This document shows, one piece after another, positions 46,801 through 54,769 of a stretch of DNA of 54,769 bases (positions are counted from its first letter, which is position 1; every line of letters begins with the position of its first letter). A model generated the notes under the pieces. It was not told the origin of the DNA and did no database searches. It saw nothing but the letters and a program-made list of their open reading frames with translations. Where the stretch lies: assembly GCA_026260175.1 (NCBI GenBank), contig JAKCWW010001807.1, positions 7,898 to 62,666 of the forward strand, read 5' to 3'. The DNA comes from Reticulitermes lucifugus (taxonomy: Eukaryota; Arthropoda; Insecta; Blattodea; Rhinotermitidae). A program made the position numbers and the translations under genes.

Positions 46801-46832
46801 CCTGCAACCTTCTTCCGCAAAGAAGGCATCAT
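28751..46832 (-). CDS. CG9801: PP2C-like domain protein, CG9801 type, nine coding exons
   Basis: Nine exons (46699-46832, 44830-45062, 41583-42062, 35841-36151, 34413-34614, 33879-34051, 32215-32495, 29718-29898, 28751-28855) sum to 2100 bases, i.e. 699 residues plus TAG, with all phases matching. The order and motifs fit the insect protein named PP2C-like domain-containing protein CG9801. Residues 1-282 are a low-complexity N-terminal region. The phosphatase-like domain follows: IAD (Asp332), ADGVNWG (348-354), [14 protein letters not shown] (433-437), TSDGVSD (500-506) and GKLDH (654-658). Usual PP2C motifs are DGHGG, NVGDS, SDG and a final DD/DN; here the last pair is Asp-His. An acidic tail (DDEDVDD) ends the protein. 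Catalytic activity is uncertain. Introns hold a LINE, SINEs, MITEs and a mariner remnant. Confidence 0.88.
29030..29380 (-). pseudogene. Mariner (SETMAR-type) transposase remnant in last intron of PP2C-like gene
   Basis: The frame begins [20 protein letters not shown], like the HTH start ([15 protein letters not shown]) of mariner-type transposases. After a large internal loss come [12 protein letters not shown], a TGA stop, and [20 protein letters not shown], like the VHxEFVPxGQTVNxxFY block before the third catalytic Asp. Stops follow. It is deleted and inactive. No inverted repeats located. Confidence 0.65.
29718..29898 (-). CDS. CG9801: PP2C-like gene, exon 8
   Basis: Acceptor TTTGGTAG, donor TACCAG|GTAGCA. 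Contains [16 protein letters not shown], an Arg-rich stretch ([10 protein letters not shown]), and [12 protein letters not shown], the last PP2C motif. That motif keeps one Asp and replaces the second acidic or Asn residue with His. Confidence 0.85.
30470..30700. repeat. Foldback repeat, copy 5
   Basis: The left arm is AAGTCTTCTGGAATGTGATG near 30481-30500. The right arm is ACTGTCACATCCCAGAAGAC then TTGAATCTTCAGCAACACTA near 30625-30665. The centre has TAGGGTCAAGCAGTTCAAGA and GACCCTTCGAAACATCAGG. One of the best-preserved copies. It sits in an intron of the PP2C-like gene. Confidence 0.65.
32215..32495 (-). CDS. CG9801: PP2C-like gene, exon 7
   Basis: Acceptor TTTCTAG, donor ACAAG|GTGAGT. 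Begins [16 protein letters not shown], continuing DPV of exon 6. Runs through a Ser-rich insert to [20 protein letters not shown] and [13 protein letters not shown]. Confidence 0.85.
33879..34051 (-). CDS. CG9801: PP2C-like gene, exon 6
   Basis: Acceptor CTGTAG, donor CAGTG|GTAAGG. Contains [20 protein letters not shown] and [17 protein letters not shown], the second acidic metal site of the fold. The most conserved exon of the CG9801 type. Confidence 0.9.
34413..34614 (-). CDS. CG9801: PP2C-like gene, exon 5
   Basis: Acceptor TAACAG, donor AAGG|GTGAGT. Holds [19 protein letters not shown] and [16 protein letters not shown], matching the G(S/T)TA and NVGDS strands of the PP2C fold. Confidence 0.9.
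34676..35020 (+). repeat. Dispersed repeat of unknown class, copy A
   Basis: Shares about 340 bases with 44188-44565 in the same orientation, including TCTGTCCGTCCACATGGAAC, CAAGAATAATGGGTACTT, GAAGACCTA.GTACATTTATGA and GAGAAAATCAAAACATACAT. No open frame or terminal repeats seen. Both copies are in introns of the PP2C-like gene. Confidence 0.7.
35841..36151 (-). CDS. CG9801: PP2C-like gene, exon 4 (start of phosphatase-like domain)
   Basis: Acceptor CTTACAG, donor ACG|GTGAGT. Contains [20 protein letters not shown] and [20 protein letters not shown], corresponding to the first metal-binding motifs of PP2C. The Gly-Gly of DGHGG becomes Asn-Trp-Gly. Confidence 0.9.
36765..37065 (-). mobile_element. 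tRNA-derived SINE, main family, nearly full length
   Basis: On the minus strand a tRNA-like head (AAGGTAGTACAGTCATTATA, GGATTTGAATCCCAGCAGGG) at 36985-37060 leads into the family body (GGCCCACCCAGCCTCCTA, TGGGTACCAGAGGG, GGGTTAAGAATATACCTC) and ends near CAGCTTTACC. A 101-codon frame over it is not a gene. Confidence 0.75.
38210..38262. repeat. (TA)n / CATATA microsatellite
   Basis: Alternating TATATACATATATA-type repeat about 200 bases beyond the stop of the LINE at 38476, so it may be that element's 3' tail. Confidence 0.85.
38263..40035 (-). mobile_element. 5'-truncated non-LTR retrotransposon (LINE) with RT domain
   Basis: Reading from 40035 downwards in broken frames: [60 protein letters not shown], then at 39126-39368 FLIYMNDT and LFADDTSIL (the FADD catalytic box), and at 38476-39108 a 210-codon frame with [24 protein letters not shown] and LQKRAIRLI. 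The order is the palm and thumb of a Jockey/CR1-type RT. Frameshifts and stops at about 39110 and 39380-39760 make it inactive. It lies in the 5.4-kb intron between exons 3 and 4 of the PP2C-like gene, same strand. Confidence 0.85.
40070..40250 (+). mobile_element. tRNA-derived SINE, main family, 3' part
   Basis: Body matches the family: AGGGTACTGGGGACTTTCCCCAGGGG, GAGGCTGACCACTCTGCTAC, TGAAGCTATACTTCCGCTCC, CCTTCATTGCATAC, AACTTTACC. The tRNA-like head is missing. It abuts the 5' end of the truncated LINE. Confidence 0.65.
40583..40624. repeat. (TAAC)n-like microsatellite
   Basis: TAACTAACTAACTAAC followed by a degenerate CTAGCTAGCTAACTA stretch. Confidence 0.8.
41583..42062 (-). CDS. CG9801: PP2C-like gene, coding exon 3
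   Basis: Acceptor TTCCTTCAG, donor GGTG|GTAAGT. Encodes 160 residues (123-282) of Ser/Thr/Glu-rich, probably disordered linker, with [20 protein letters not shown] at the start and [13 protein letters not shown] near the end. Confidence 0.85.
42720..42950. mobile_element. Pogo/Tigger-like MITE with TA target sites
   Basis: Starts CAGTAGTCCCCCCGTATCCG and ends CGGATACGGGGGTTCTACTG, about 20-base inverted ends. It is flanked exactly by TA at 42718-42719 and 42951-42952. The subterminal pattern (GTTCCAAGACC, CCGCGGATGCCCAAAACCGT, GGATAGTAGCGAACC) follows the known layout of Tigger/MER2 ends. 231 bp, no coding capacity. It lies in an intron of the PP2C-like gene. Confidence 0.85.
42995..43265. 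repeat. Foldback repeat, copy 6
   Basis: Left arm GGACTCCATTCTTCTGCGAT, GGTCACTGGGTAATTGGCTC, CTTAATGTTCAAGGGTCTAG. Right arm CTTTGAACATGAAGGCTGTA, GGAACCAATTACCCAATGAT, CCCAGAATAACAGAGTCC. The arms are about 110 bases and pair almost throughout. Confidence 0.7.
43773..44058 (+). mobile_element. tRNA-derived SINE, main family, full length
   Basis: Full copy: head GGGATAGCGTAGTCGGTATA and GGTCCGGGGATCTAATCCCG (B box), body ending ACCCAGCCTCCTATACAATG, GGGTACCGGGTCTC, TAGAGCTATACCTCTACTCC, GGCCTTCATGGCAGG, GTGAACTTTACC. Only the head region resembles tRNA. Best reference copy of the window. Confidence 0.85.
44188..44565 (+). repeat. Dispersed repeat of unknown class, copy B
   Basis: Partner of 34676-35020. 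It has an extra short TCTGTC-rich expansion near 44245-44280, so this stretch is prone to slippage. Confidence 0.7.
44830..45062 (-). CDS. CG9801: PP2C-like gene, coding exon 2
   Basis: Acceptor CTGTAACAG, donor ACACAG|GTACCA. Encodes about residues 45-122, including [20 protein letters not shown] and an Arg/Gln/Asp-rich stretch ([20 protein letters not shown]). No known domain. Confidence 0.8.
46110..46300. repeat. Foldback repeat, copy 7
   Basis: Left arm TTACAGTGGTGTTGATG and CAATTCTTCCAGGATGTTAG. Right arm CAGCGCAACATTCCAGAAAT then CTTGAATCTTCC. More decayed than copies 2 and 5. In the first intron of the PP2C-like coding region. Confidence 0.5.
46699..46832 (-). CDS. CG9801: PP2C-like gene, first coding exon
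   Basis: Starts [18 protein letters not shown], a basic amphipathic N-terminus. TATTATAG stands directly before the ATG and includes an in-frame TAG, so either a 5'UTR intron ends there or translation cannot start further up. Ends AGCGG|GTGAGT, leaving two bases. Confidence 0.8.
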
Positions 46833-47160
46833 CTATAATAATGTGAATTATCAGTAACACATTTTTATCGCTTGCACACCAATTACACGGCCAGTCACTC
46901 ATTCAATCAATAATAAATTCAAGAAAACTCGTTGACAGCAACCCACTACTCTCCATCTCCCCAGAGCTCACACTACTAGGCACGGATTATAGATTGGAAA
47001 CGTAAAATTACAGCGCCACAAGCGGCTTGGTCGTCCTTATGTAGCTTCAGTGGCCGTAGGTACGGCACGCTTCTGGTGGCAGCTTATGGAACTATGTAGC
47101 ACGACAGCGGTAAAGCAGCAACCCCACATACATACCCTCTCGTCCACCACCAACCCACCA
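46833..47160 (-). promoter_or_regulatory. CpG-enriched 5' region of the PP2C-like gene
   Basis: Between the ATG at 46832 and the end of RAD54. Local CpG (GGCCGTAGGTACGGCACGC and others near 46980-47110) stands out from the depleted introns. A 5'UTR exon with a donor such as TAGTAGT|GTGAGC (minus, near 46970) is possible. No TATA box identified. Confidence 0.35.
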
Positions 47161-47690
47161 CAAGCAATCATACAGGCACTAAAGAAATAGCAAATTCGAA
47201 ATTATTACAAATCAACTAAATATGCTTATTTGGCAATATACCTTATTATTTTACATTATATTTTCTCAGACACATTTCTGCTCAGAACAAAATATAACAT
47301 AAAATAGTAAGGTACATTTACTGCCTAATGCATGTATTTGGTCGGTTTGTAATAATACGGTAGTGATACAATGCATGGAAAATACAGAATATTAAGATTC
47401 AAAATTATAGTCTCCTGGGTTATGGGACTGTATAATCTGATTGGTGGGAACCAAGGTTTTGGTCAGGACATGCTGCTTCCATCTTCTGACAACCTGTGAA
47501 GATAGACCCAGAATGCTCCTCCAAAACATTAAAATAACTATGTACTAGAGTACACAGTGTCCTAACCCAGACTGCATTTTGAATCCTCACCACTGTGAGC
47601 ACATCAAATCCTGTACCAAAGAATCACTGCTGGGACACTTCACAGCATGAGTTGTACTCAATGATATATTTTTTGTTGTTTAATAAAATA
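47161..47690. other. Short intergenic stretch, nothing recognised
   Basis: AT-rich sequence between the PP2C-like promoter region and the RAD54 poly(A) signal, with no motif-bearing frame. Confidence 0.4.
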
Positions 47691-47693
47691 TAA

Positions 47694-47699
47694 TTTATT
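47694..47699 (-). terminator. RAD54: RAD54 poly(A) signal
   Basis: The minus strand reads AATAAA about 186 bases after the stop at 47885, a normal distance for a short insect 3'UTR. Confidence 0.55.
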
Positions 47700-47884
47700 G
47701 TAGACATTAATAACATACAAAATAGTTCACAAATCTCTCATGTACATTGTACTTCATGGTCAGCAACTAGCATTTTTGTGAGAAGTTTTTTTTGGCAAAT
47801 GACAGCCATCTATAATTTCAGTCGACAATAACTACAGGGTTCACATGTCTATAGATGATGATTCTGCAGCCATGGATATTAATA

Positions 47885-48083
47885 TTATGGTACGGCTTTC
47901 TGTTCATGGGAGCGGTGATGGAACACAAATGAGATGCCTACATCCCAACACTGTTTTAACATGAGATCCACCAATCCTCGTTTGTCAGCACAGTGGTTCC
48001 AAAATGACAGATCTGAAGTACAGTCACTACCCTCTGGCGGAGGTTTAACTTGTATCCTATTGACACACCGTGTACATCGGAAT
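47885..48083 (-). CDS. RAD54: RAD54, terminal coding exon
   Basis: Acceptor ATTTCAG. Contains [24 protein letters not shown], and [16 protein letters not shown] then TAA. The Cys residues correspond to the zinc-binding C-terminal domain of animal RAD54. Confidence 0.94.
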
Positions 48084-51000
48084 CTGAAATAATAAATCGA
48101 TCGGTTTATAATAAACATATTGACAAATAAACCGATTTTAAAGTTTACATGTTATTAAATCATTGAAATGACCAGAAATGTTGTAGTTAAAACAAAAACA
48201 AAAAATAAAATAAAATACTAGTACTAACCTACAGTAGTTTCAATATGTGCATTATATCCATAAAAAGGTATGTATTGGTGAAATTAAGTTCCAAATTTTG
48301 ACAATACAATTGAATCTGTTCTGAATTTCTTTGTGACCGTAATTTTTTTCATTTATTTGTAGAACAGGCTCCCTACTAGCATCTCTTAAGAGTTCATGGT
48401 TTTCTTTACAGTATTTACAAGTATATTCTTGGCCTTAGTACTGCACACTTCTGCTAGCACCTGTGCAGTAAGCAGCCTCTTGAGCTTGTGCTGCATCCTT
48501 GAAGTGGTAATCCTTCATCTGATAAAAGTCACTTGGTGCAAAGCCACAAGAATAAGAAGCAACAAGGTGGTGGGGTGGGGCAGTCCGTCGAAGGCTGAAG
48601 TGAGCAAATCCTGAGCACCAGGTCACTGTGGAGACTAAATTTTGAACCTGTAATTTTGAGGTGGCTCCTAGATTTTTGGAAAATTTGTGTATCCCTGGTC
48701 TAAAGGCTTGTTTAATGCTGCCCAATCCAGCCCAGTGTTACATTCATGTTACAAATTTTCGAATTTCCTTAATTGCAGTATATGTCAAATGTCAACAGGG
48801 GTTCTTTCCCCAGCAGTAAAGTAACCTTTACCTTATACATATGGATTTCAAACGAAGAGTTCATTCTGTGATAACAGGACTGAAAAATACCTTCAATGAA
48901 TGGGTCTTGGCATTTCACTTTATACTTGTATGTCAAAAAAGTATACTGTATGAATAAATAAATGTACTTGTTGTGGGTGTCACTGAGGGTGTCAGTTTCC
49001 AACTTGAAGAGGTCCCTGAGGTCAGCCAATGAGAAGTGTCTAGCAACGTCTTCCTCATTGTCAACCACACAGGAACTCAGAGCCTTCTTGTGTGCCTGTC
49101 TCTGGAAAATCTTTTCCTCTATTGTCCCTGTCTGCAAATTGAAAGAACAAACAGTCAGGCACTTAAATAGAGTAACGCAAAGGTGCAATTTATGAACAGA
49201 ACAGATAAGTCAGTGACATCATTGGTAAGACTGCGTAAATGGTCAGGTCAAAATGGGGCTGAAATCAGAGTCTGGAAAACAAATCTTATACTATGAAAGT
49301 TACAAATGATTTTCAATGAGCAAAAATTAAAATGTTCCAATTTAAACATTGTCATTAGTGTGATTTCTAATTCCCAAAAGTTATCTTGATCATAAAACAT
49401 AATTATGCTGCAAACATATGTTACCTATCACTACTGGAGTACTTGCTACTTCATAGAACTACATACAAAATTTAAATGCTGTTCCAATAAGATGGGATAG
49501 CGTAGTTGGTATAGCAACTCGCTACAGGCTGGAGGGTCCAGGAATCAAATCCCGGTGGGGGCGAGATTTTCCACACCTGTCCAGACTGGCCCTGGGGCCC
49601 ACCCAACCTCCTATACAATAGGTACCGGGTCATTCCGGGTAAAGTGGCTGGGCGTGGTGTTAAAGACCCATCCCCATCTAGTGCTGACGTTAAAGAAAGA
49701 TTAGAGCTATACCTCTATTCCCCCTCTGTGCCTTCATGGCAGGTTACAGGGTCAACTTTACCCTTTACCTAATAAGATAAATAAAAACGTTTTGCAACAA
49801 TATACAACAAATTCTAAAATTTCTGCATATTTTATCAATAACAGTAGGGTTAAACCTAGCGAGCATTGTTCAAAAAGGAAATGAGAGATGTAACAAGATT
49901 CAATACATAGTGGAGAGCAATTTTCCATGTTTTTAGTTTGCTGCTGGGCCCTCTGAATTCATGTCAGACCACACGTACATTTCCTAGAGCTCTCAAATTT
50001 GTTACTCTGGTTGTTATTATTAATACCATTGCCATTATGACTATAATTAATATGCTCCCAATGGTTACCATGGCGACTGCATTCTGGTAGTTGTGCTAGC
50101 ACTGTTCCTCCCTCATAAATACGTGCATCTGCAATACTGCTCTTACAGACTGTACGAAATTAGAAGTACAAATCTGAAGGTGGCTTCCAGTGGTATAATT
50201 TTCATATCAAAATTTGTTCAAACTCAACCAACTCTTCTCAGTACATGAACATCTGAAGAGATATGACCATCCGTATCTGTCCCTTTCCTTGAGCTATGTG
50301 CAAATTAACACACAAAATCTCAAGGCAATGACTGAAATAAAACACTTCACATTTAATATACTTCAGCTCAACTCAGGTAGTTAAAGGGTAAAGCTTACAC
50401 AGAGAAATCGGTATATGTAACACCCTTTGCGTTGCCCATCTCGCCATACTCGTGCCATGGCTTGGTCATCATTGGCAGGATTCCAGTCAGGATCAAACAT
50501 GACAAGACGGTTTGCACCAATCAAATTAAGTCCACAGCCACCTGCCTTTGAACTTAGCATAAAGATAAAGTCAGAGCTCATTGGGTCATTGAATTTCTCA
50601 ACCACCTGCAACAAGTAAAAAAATTACTTTACCAATGATACATTCCTTATGTCACAATAACAAATCAAAGACCATTAATTCTAGTCTCCTTCACCATGTA
50701 AAGTAAATTGTTAATACAATAAATATTGAATTAAGAACTTAAATTCCTTATTCATCAGCCAACTTCCTACAGACATGTAGTATGTAATTTTGTTATTACA
50801 AAGTTCAATTTATGAGCATTTCAATTTAAGAAATATAAATTAATCCCTACCATCAGTCTACCAAAGTAACATTCTAAACACTACACAATAGAATCACAAC
50901 AAACTGTTTTGTTACCCTGTTGTATAGCGTTTTCAGAACTGGATTTCACCAAATCACATAGAAGATTATAGCTGACACAATGCTGTCCTCAAAACAATTT

Positions 51001-54000
51001 CAGACTCAACACAATCACCATTTCTCTAGTTAAACAAACCCAAATCCCAATTTTCTTCAATAGCCAATAGGATTAGTAAACTTACTTTTGCTGCAACAAA
51101 TAATGATCACATGTTTGTTGTGCTTAGGTACTAGATAATTCACAGGTTTCATTTATAACTACCCAGGTGATTGTAATTAATTCACATGCCCTCTTAACAT
51201 TCATCAGACTTAGCTGTGCAAAGGTTGCCCACGTGCAGTCATATTACTGACGACAGATGTTACGTTTCACACTTATGTTTCATACCGCATATTCCTCAAA
51301 TGCAATGTACTATTCACTATATTTTCTTCACTGGATCGTTAATGGGACTTAATTCTACAACTGCCAAAAGCTGACTCCCGCCCCCCAAGTAAAAGTAATA
51401 TTAAAACAAAGATATATACTTATTTCTTTATCACTAAAATGCCCCTCATCAAACATTTCGTAAACTCGGGTGAAGGGAAGGGATGGGAAAGGGAGTGGAG
51501 GAGGTAGAGGAAAAGAGAGAAACTTCTGCCCACTATTTTCTTGATAGAAGCACATTACTGAATCTGCAGCTTGCCATGCCATTAAGTAGAATTTATCACG
51601 GCCACGGAGCAATTATTACAGTCAATAAGCTAACAAAGATTCAGACCTTAGCTCTCTTCTTGATAGTCATGGATCCATCCAGACGCACATATTGGTAACC
51701 ACGATGTTTACTCAGCCTTTCAAACAGATCCAGTGTCTGTGTATAGTTTGACACCAACACCACCTTGTCTTGTGTCGTTGACTTAACAACTGCCAGCAAA
51801 CAGTCCAATACTGCTAACTTTCCAGATAGTTCTGGCATTAGCATTTTCCTGCAACAAACTCCATTAATGTTTATATCGCCATAATGAAAATTCATGGTTA
51901 CAGTGACAACTAAAAGAATGATTATGAATGCTGAAGTAAGAAGGGTGCAGAAGGTGAGGTCATGGCTATATTCCAGCATCTAAATGCAGGGACTGAGAAA
52001 ACCCACAAGGAAGTTCAGAATATGCAGTCTTTGGGCTGAGATTTGAACCAAGAATCTTCTGCATATGAATCACGAGTGTTTACCACTACACCACAGCATT
52101 TCGTGAATGACAGTGTTTCGTGTCATACTGTACATGTTCAAAATCACTGTAATTATTGTATATTACTAAAAAAAAAATCAATATGCCAATACAAAACGTG
52201 TTTCCAGTACATTACTACATAACAGCAAACTTCTAATATGATATGTTTAGTAAAAGAAAGAATTCTTCTCCTAAATATGAAGCAACGGACAATTAGTAAC
52301 TTGACTTGAAAATCTTATAATGTAGCATATCACCATGTATTTTATTACATAATTCATAATAATTAACCTACAAATACACTTTTTTGAGGGGAGGGGCACA
52401 CAACACCTAATTATCTACATTCCACTTTTTAATGGCCAGGAGTCGGCCAAAACATTGTTATAAAACACACCCCTCCTGCACAATAAAAAGGTGGACTTCA
52501 AAAGTCTGTAAGAACATGGCAAAATGTAAGAAAGAATGGCAGAATGATGGCAATCAGATATATTGATTTGACAAGCATCAGTGGTGCATTGTATGTCTGT
52601 CTGTGGTAAATTTAGTGATGCTGCCAGTGTCTGGACAGCATAGCAATGATGGTATATGAATGAATATGAATATGGGGCAATGGTGGAATGACAAGTGCCA
52701 GGGAAAAGCAGAGTACTCGGGACATTGTACCTGTTGTCCATAACGTTGAGTTATATTAGAAGCATATCACATGGCACTACATAATACCTCTGAAGAAAGT
52801 TAGTAACTGAATTTAAGGAGAAGTTTAGACTTCAGCACAACACTTTCAGAAACTTTTTATCCCTGGCTATAAATGTCAACAGATATCTTTCTCACTTTGG
52901 GTTGTACTTGTCCGGCAACAGAGACAATGCACCTTCAAAGCCATCGTCACCTGTCTCCATCTTTTCAAACACAAGATCTGGGTGACTGCATAACTTCTTC
53001 AAGGTTGTGATGGCTGACAAAGCAGATAAACTCACTTTACCACTGCTTCCTCCTCCTGCAATGAACCAAACTTTTTATTTTAATTTCCACTTACCTGGAC
53101 AAGAGTCATTACATGTTAAAATGAAGAATTCAGTAAAGTGGTAACCACATAAAAAATCTAAACAAATCACATTACTCGTATCATCTGAACCAGAACTGAA
53201 CTGTACAAGGATATTAGAACATGACAATGCCCTTATTCTTTATGTTGAGTTCTTATTATTCAAAATCTTGTAGAGTAAGGTCTTGTTTTAGCACTGAAGA
53301 AAGTTTCCAAGATGGTACCTGAACCCATGTCTAAGGAGATATTATTTTAGTAATGATACCTACATACTGCTATGGACAGATCCCCTTGATTAAGAACTCT
53401 AAGAAATGTCTAAAAGAATTCATATTTCAGAAATTACTTCTGAAGCAGAACACACTTTTGTGACAAAATGTAACAAATAAATTTCTTGACATACCTATCA
53501 AACTAAAAAGCTGCAACACCACTACATTTACAGCCAAATTTCATATTCTATAACACTGTAATCCAACTATAAGGTAGTGTTATTTGCAGTTAAATGACGA
53601 TGTAAACCAGACAAGACTACAAACACTGTCAATACAGCAGCCAGAAAAACACAGTATAATCTTGGTAAAGACAGGTCTTGAAGTCAGTCTATAATATGGC
53701 TCCAAGCCAATAACTTATGGCTGTGATGGGCCATAACCATCTGATAGTTAAGCACAAAATACTTGATCCTGCATCAATGACATCTCACCTTGAACAGTTC
53801 TTCTGACAGCATCACTGGCTAAGAATTTTGAATATATTTTCTGCTGAATGTCGGTCAGCCTGATGCAGATCACCTGCTCGATCTTCACTGGCAAGTATTT
53901 AGAGAGCAGAGCAGATGTACGGCGAATCAGACAGCGGTTGACAATGGCAGCTAGCTCATCAAGACACACCTGACCTTTCTGCCGTTCCTCCTGTGTTGCC

Positions 54001-54769
54001 ATAGCATCCTGTCCTCGAAGTATTGGAGTCTCAAATTTGCGTCTGAATTGCTGAGTGACAGAATAAATGTGGTAAGGGTAAATGTTGTATGCAGCAAAAG
54101 CTGTGTGTTGAATAAGAAACGTTAATGCCATTAGACAACGAAAACTCTGAACTTTCAAATTACAGTAAAACCCCAATTTAATGTTCCTGCATTTAGTGAA
54201 ATCCCGGATTTAGTGATGATTTTTTTATGTCCCAACAATAGCTCCACATAAATTGAAAAACTCCATTTAATGAAAACCTCGATTTAGTGAAATATATTCT
54301 AATCCCCCAGCAATTCATTAAATAGGGGTTTTACTGTATCTTTATGATGCACTAAGGCCACAACATTTGAGGTAATGCACATAAAACAGGACCTCATATC
54401 TAAAACAATGGTTTGAAAATGTAAGACATACATTATAGGTGTCCTGATGCAAGTAAAGACATTGTTTCGTATAACTAGTAATTTCTTGGGGAGAATATTA
54501 CAACTGATAAATGTTGTTAATCCAACTCAATAACCTCGGAATCAGCTGTGTTTCAGATAAGTAAAAGAGCATAATTATAAAAGGTGATATTAAATACATC
54601 TGTGCAAAAATAATTGAATTTATAAAATCAAATACTATCTCTAAACAGCAGTAAGGCCATGCAGGGATAAAGAACAAGTATTATGTATAATGGAACACTA
54701 TTACACTGACAGATATTCTATATAATGGAACACTATTACACTGACAGATATTCTATATAATGGAACACT
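47885..54769 (-). CDS. RAD54: RAD54 (okra) recombination translocase, 3' half
   Basis: Six exons (53789-54050, 52896-53055, 51647-51848, 50399-50605, 48968-49131, 47885-48083) give 1194 bases in continuous phase: 397 residues then TAA. RAD54 is a Swi2/Snf2 ATPase that moves on duplex DNA and stimulates Rad51 strand exchange in homologous recombination in the nucleus. Seen here are the linker ([19 protein letters not shown]), helicase lobe 2 with [60 protein letters not shown] (motif VI Arg), and the C-terminal Cys-rich domain (CTRC, later SDC and NHC). The ATP-binding lobe 1 lies beyond the window's right edge. Introns are 0.7-1.3 kb and hold a SINE, a mariner fragment and a MITE. No lesion seen. 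Confidence 0.95.
48474..48557 (-). pseudogene. Mariner-type transposase fragment
   Basis: A minus-strand frame reads [20 protein letters not shown], like the LAPSDFHLF...L.G.HF.DD.EV block holding the last catalytic Asp of mariner-type transposases. Only about 28 residues match. In the last RAD54 intron. Confidence 0.4.
48652..48694 (+). repeat. Short segment shared with 13687-13730
   Basis: Same-orientation match with the earlier segment. It runs into ATCCCTGG, which could be a transposon end. Confidence 0.35.
48968..49131 (-). CDS. RAD54: RAD54, GTIEEKI exon
   Basis: Acceptor TTTGCAG, donor AACAA|GTACAT. Contains [38 protein letters not shown] and LSDTHN. Confidence 0.94.
49493..49770 (+). 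mobile_element. tRNA-derived SINE, main family, full length
   Basis: Head TGGGATAGCGTAGTTGGTAT with B-box region GGTCCAGGAATCAAATCCCG; body and end as in 43773-44058 (TATACAATAGGTACCGGGTC, TAGAGCTATACCTCTATTCC, CTTCATGGCAGG, TCAACTTTACCC). In the intron after the motif VI exon of RAD54, opposite strand. Confidence 0.85.
50399..50605 (-). CDS. RAD54: RAD54, helicase motifs V and VI exon
   Basis: Acceptor TTGCAG, donor CTCTGT|GTAAGC. Contains [36 protein letters not shown] and [10 protein letters not shown] with the arginine finger. Ends CYIYRFLC. Confidence 0.95.
51647..51848 (-). CDS. RAD54: RAD54, helicase C motif IV exon
   Basis: Acceptor GTTGCAG, donor GCTAAG|GTCTGA. Contains [36 protein letters not shown], and [15 protein letters not shown]. 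Confidence 0.95.
51985..52110 (-). repeat. tRNA-like SINE head in a RAD54 intron
   Basis: The minus strand reads TGTGGTGTAGTGGTAAACAC (A box) and TTGGTTCAAATCTCAGC (B box) with tRNA-like spacing. The stems are too decayed for a working tRNA. Different head from the main SINE family. Confidence 0.5.
52896..53055 (-). CDS. RAD54: RAD54, exon with [10 protein letters not shown]
   Basis: Acceptor ATTGCAG, donor CCCAAA|GTGAGA. Contains [20 protein letters not shown] and [22 protein letters not shown] run replaces the usual short linker near the start. Confidence 0.93.
53789..54050 (-). CDS. RAD54: RAD54, first exon visible
   Basis: Acceptor TCACTCAG, donor CAAG|GTGAGA. Starts [16 protein letters not shown], then [20 protein letters not shown] and [15 protein letters not shown], the conserved stretch linking the two ATPase lobes. 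Phase 0 start, so the next upstream exon ends on a codon border. Confidence 0.95.
54163..54336. mobile_element. Pogo-like MITE with TA target sites
   Basis: Starts CAGTAAAACCCCAATTTAAT and ends CATTAAATAGGGGTTTTACTG, flanked by TA at 54161-54162 and 54337-54338. 174 bp, no coding capacity. The internal repeats ATTTAGTGAAATCCCGGATTT and ATTTAATGAAAACCTCGATT echo the ends. Just upstream of a RAD54 exon. Confidence 0.8.
54686..54769. repeat. 35-bp tandem repeat at window edge
   Basis: Two exact copies (54686-54720, 54721-54755) and the first 14 bases of a third of a 35-base unit starting TATAATGGAACACTATTACA. It runs out of the window, so copy number is unknown. In a RAD54 intron. Confidence 0.9.

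Noticed and set aside
52415..52741. 108-codon minus-strand frame in a RAD54 intron
   Set aside because: No motif, and it lies between two well-defined RAD54 exons that join in phase.
54686..54769. CRISPR-like array
   Set aside because: The copies are directly tandem with no spacers, and the DNA is from a eukaryotic nucleus.

Overview
The window looks like insect nuclear DNA. Coding sequence is split into short exons with GT/AG borders, introns run to kilobases, and the spaces are full of SINEs, foldback/MITE-like elements and decayed LINEs and DNA transposons. The best-recognised genes are the 3' half of RAD54 (okra in Drosophila) and a PP2C-like gene of the type named CG9801 in Drosophila. 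The mix of tRNA-derived SINEs and hairpin repeats suggests a cockroach or termite (Blattodea), but that is inference and was not checked.

All well-supported genes lie on the minus strand. Right end (47885-54769): the last six coding exons of RAD54 (397 residues to the stop), with the N-terminal part outside the window. Middle (28751-46832): a PP2C-like gene whose nine coding exons join in perfect phase to a 699-residue protein. Left (9414-24426): a gene rebuilt here from four tiny exons spread over 15 kb, encoding a 70-residue Gly/Lys-rich protein (42 Gly, 13 Lys) that I do not recognise. All junctions are in phase and an in-frame stop precedes the ATG. It is the best candidate for something undescribed.

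The repeats form several groups. (1) A tRNA-headed SINE family with at least six copies, plus other tRNA-like heads. (2) A foldback family built on a CTTCTGGGATGTGA-like arm, with seven copies and a related subfamily. (3) Two pogo/Tigger-like MITEs with exact TA flanks, and one hAT-like MITE with an exact 8-bp target duplication. (4) LINE 3' ends (10.4, 11.7, 17.2 and 38.5-40.0 kb) and Tc1/mariner transposase remnants (13.95, 29.0 and 48.5 kb). (5) Hammerhead-ribozyme-like motifs; the one at 19.43 kb has an intact CUGANGA/GAAA core, a 6-bp stem II and a GUA cleavage triplet.

By eye, base composition is a mosaic. CpG is frequent at about 13.4-20.4 kb and 23.9-24.6 kb, inside and at the start of the Gly/Lys-rich gene. 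It is strongly depleted through the PP2C-like and RAD54 introns. This fits methylated housekeeping gene bodies beside an unmethylated interval, but was not computed.
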